Part shown: positions 62,242 through 64,000 of the stretch, piece by piece
Layout: each line of letters starts with the position of its first letter
How positions within the stretch are numbered: position 1 is the first letter of the stretch
Program-made: the position numbers and the translations under genes
The notes under the pieces: generated by a model
The model's database searches: none
What the model was told of the DNA's origin: nothing
What the model saw: the letters and a program-made list of their open reading frames with translations, nothing else
Source of the DNA: Pyropia yezoensis
Lineage: Eukaryota > Rhodophyta > Bangiophyceae > Bangiales > Bangiaceae
Assembly: GCA_009829735.1 (NCBI GenBank)
Contig: CM020620.1
Coordinates: 22,294,020-22,358,019, forward strand
Direction of reading: 5' to 3'
Length of the DNA stretch: 64,000 nucleotides

Positions 62242-64000
62242 CGCCCCGCGGCCGCCACGGACCTCCCGAAAGCTGAGGGGGTGCGCCCGCTGCACCACCA
62301 CCTCCACCGCCGGCAGGAGGCCCGCGCCAATGCGCGCCGCGTCGAGGCGCGTGCGGACGGGCGGGTGGCGGCGACGGCCGAGGCGGGCGTGCCACGGCGC
62401 GCGGGTGACATTGTTGGACCGGAGGCGCAGGGTGGTGGCGTCGAGGTCGCCCGGCGGGCCGCCGAAAAAAAACGGGGGCGCCGCCAGCGACGGCGGGGAG
62501 GACGACGCCTCGGCAAAGGCAAAGAACAGCTTGTCCCCCACCCGCAGGCGCCCCCTCCGCACCGCCCCGGCGAGGCGCCCGTCGAGCGACGCCCGGAGCA
62601 CGTACCAGCCGTCGGTGAGGAGGGCGGTGGTTGCCCCGTCGGCGCCGGCGACGGCGGCGGTTGCCGCCGCCGCCGCCGGCAGCGCCGCGACGGCCAGCAC
62701 CATGGCCGACGTGGCGACCGCGTCGCGGCGGGCAACGGCCAGCAGCGGCGGCGGCACGGCGGCGTTCCACTCCACCGCCACCCGCCGGGCGAGCGCCCGC
62801 GCCAGCCGCGGGAGCGTCAGCGCGGGCACGCGCACCGTTGCCTCGCGGGTGGCGAGCGCCCAGACGGCGAGCGCATAGACGAGGCGCGACCAGGGGGGGC
62901 TCCCCACGTCCGTAGCCGTGGGGGGGGCGGGGGGACGCCGCCGAGGGGGGCGCCGCCCGGAAGGTGGGGGGGGAGGGGGGGAGGGGGGGGTACCTGATGA
63001 ACCTCCCGTGCTGTCGCCGCCGCCGATACCGTCTCCGTCCATGGGACCACCCACGCCGCCCCCACCGCCACCCCCACTGCCCCCCCCGCTACTGTCGCCG
63101 CCGCCGCCCGCCGCAGCGCCGCCGCCGTCGCCGGCCAAAGCCGCGGCGGCTGCCGCAGGATCGGCGCGACCAAAGAGGCGCGCAACGACCGACGCAAATG
63201 CGGCAGCGTCGACCCCCCCCCCCCCCCCCTCGGGCAGCGCCGCCGCAGCCGCCACGCCGCCACGGGCACCAAAGTAGGTACCAAAGTGGGTGACCAGCGC
63301 CGCGCGGGCGGTGGGGCGCCCCCCCCCCGGCGGCGGCGGCAGCGGCAGCGGCAGCGGCAGCGGCGGCGCCCCCCCCCGACCCCCAGCGACAGCGACGGCG
63401 GGCGTGTACCACCGGGATGGCGGGAAGGTGTAGGCGACACACGCGGCGGGCCCGCCCAGCACCAGCGGCGCCAGCTCGGCCAGTACGGCCGGTGGGAGGG
63501 GCGCCCGCGATGCCGCCGCGCGCCGGCCGGCAGCCGCCAGCGGCAGAGCCGTCGGGGGGGGGCGGAGGGCGCCCACCACCTCGATCCGCCCGTGCGGGAC
63601 GACGGGCGCACCGCCGCTGCCGCTGCCGCCGCCGCCAGTCGGCGGGGGGCGGCGGTGGTTGGCGGCGGCAGATGCAGCGGCGGCGCCGCCATTGAGGCCC
63701 CCCGCGGGGGAGTCTCGCGGCCGGCCGGCGCGGCGGGGCGCGCGGAACGCCCGGTGGCCATCCGCGCCGCCGCTAACGCCCCGCAGCGGCACGCCCGCCA
63801 GCGGGCCGCCCCGCTGTTGCCGCGGGGGTGTGACAAACGGTCCCCTGTCGGGGGCGTCTCTGGCTGCGGCGGCGCCGCCGCCAGGCAGGGGCGGGCGGGG
63901 CCCGGACGGCGGGCCGAGCTCCCGCAGCACCGCCGCGGCGCGGCTCAAGGGCGACGCGCCTGCATCAGCGGCGGCCGCGCCCGCGGCGGTGTCGGCCACC
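60785..64000 (-). CDS. BRCA2: BRCA2 homologue, C-terminal DNA-binding part (5' end outside window)
   Basis: Minus frame open from the window edge for about 1000 codons. After a Gly/Pro/Ala-rich N-terminal part, the BRCA2 helical domain (WSRLVYALAVWALATREA... VEWNAAVPPPLLAVARRDA) is followed by OB1 with the hallmark LTDGWYVLRASLDGRL and GRLRVGDKLFF (about 62520-62620). Next come NNVTRAPWHARLG, VEVVVQRAHPL, OB2 beginning SRDVSVHAEALV, and an OB3-like FVVLHVEGG. It loads RAD51 in homologous recombination. Near the end the frame must change at a C15 tract (60957-60971 on plus): the correct-looking C-terminus, LPTPWADLAAAAS to GSQLGP, lies in another frame and ends with TGA at 60785. A sequencing or assembly indel or a short intron would explain this. 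BRC repeats, if any, lie beyond the window. Low-complexity Gly and Ala runs are extra to the family. Confidence 0.85.

Noticed and set aside
60509..62878. Plus-strand ORFs of up to 865 codons
   Set aside because: They are shadows of the BRCA2 gene. The minus frame carries the conserved OB-fold motifs.
1..64000. CRISPR arrays, rRNA genes, prokaryotic operons
   Set aside because: Nothing resembling them was seen. The spliced genes and LTR elements indicate nuclear eukaryotic DNA.

Overview
The window looks like nuclear DNA of a multicellular red alga, most probably of the Bangiales (Porphyra/Pyropia type). This is inferred from very high GC, short or intronless genes, many G or C homopolymers, a plant-type plastid ABC ATPase and abundant Ty3/gypsy chromoviruses. 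No species-specific marker is present, so the taxonomy is an inference.

The first half is mostly transposon territory. Positions 1-1440 hold the 5' part of a minus-strand WD40-like gene with one intron (possibly Mediator subunit 16). A gene desert follows to 5.48 kb. Element 1 (5479-14855) is a complete chromovirus with 469-bp LTRs and a 5-bp target duplication. Its gag is broken by one in-frame TAG. Its pol carries protease, RT, RNase H, integrase and a chromodomain. Element 2 (19155-29870) is a second, divergent, inverted chromovirus with 365-bp LTRs, a 5-bp duplication and intact gag and pol. Between them and up to 36 kb lie fragments: an integrase piece fused to the gag of a third family (30559-31601), a zinc-finger exon, and a truncated relative of element 1 (33980-35281).

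The most unusual observation is that both complete elements, and the truncated one, carry a long antisense ORF between pol and the 3' LTR. The antisense proteins of elements 1 and 2 are divergent but share blocks in the same order with nearly the same spacing, which marks a conserved retrotransposon-borne gene. All six premature in-frame stops in gag and these antisense genes are TAG, with no TAA, TGA or frameshift seen. Both complete elements also end gag with a canonical GGGAAAC slippery heptamer in the right phase, and pol follows in the -1 frame.

Positions 36796-41387 form a large inverted-repeat element with CACTA/TAGTG ends, about 1-kb arms and a G-rich minisatellite. It looks like a non-autonomous CACTA or foldback element.

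From 42.6 kb to the end is a compact host gene island. In order it holds a PB1-ZZ-peptidoglycan-binding-like protein (+), a plastid ABCI10-like ATPase (-, two or more exons), a membrane-anchored thioredoxin/PDI protein (+, two exons), a tandem-C2 copine-like protein (+), an isochorismatase-family hydrolase (-), TRM112 (+), a secreted triple-CHRD protein (+) and the C-terminal two thirds of BRCA2 (-, running off the window). Seven of the eight genes with a usable start (the WD40 gene included) have a poly-C tract on the coding strand shortly upstream of the ATG. The functions are housekeeping ones (tRNA/rRNA/protein methylation cofactor, DNA repair, ER redox, plastid transport), with no obvious operon-like logic.
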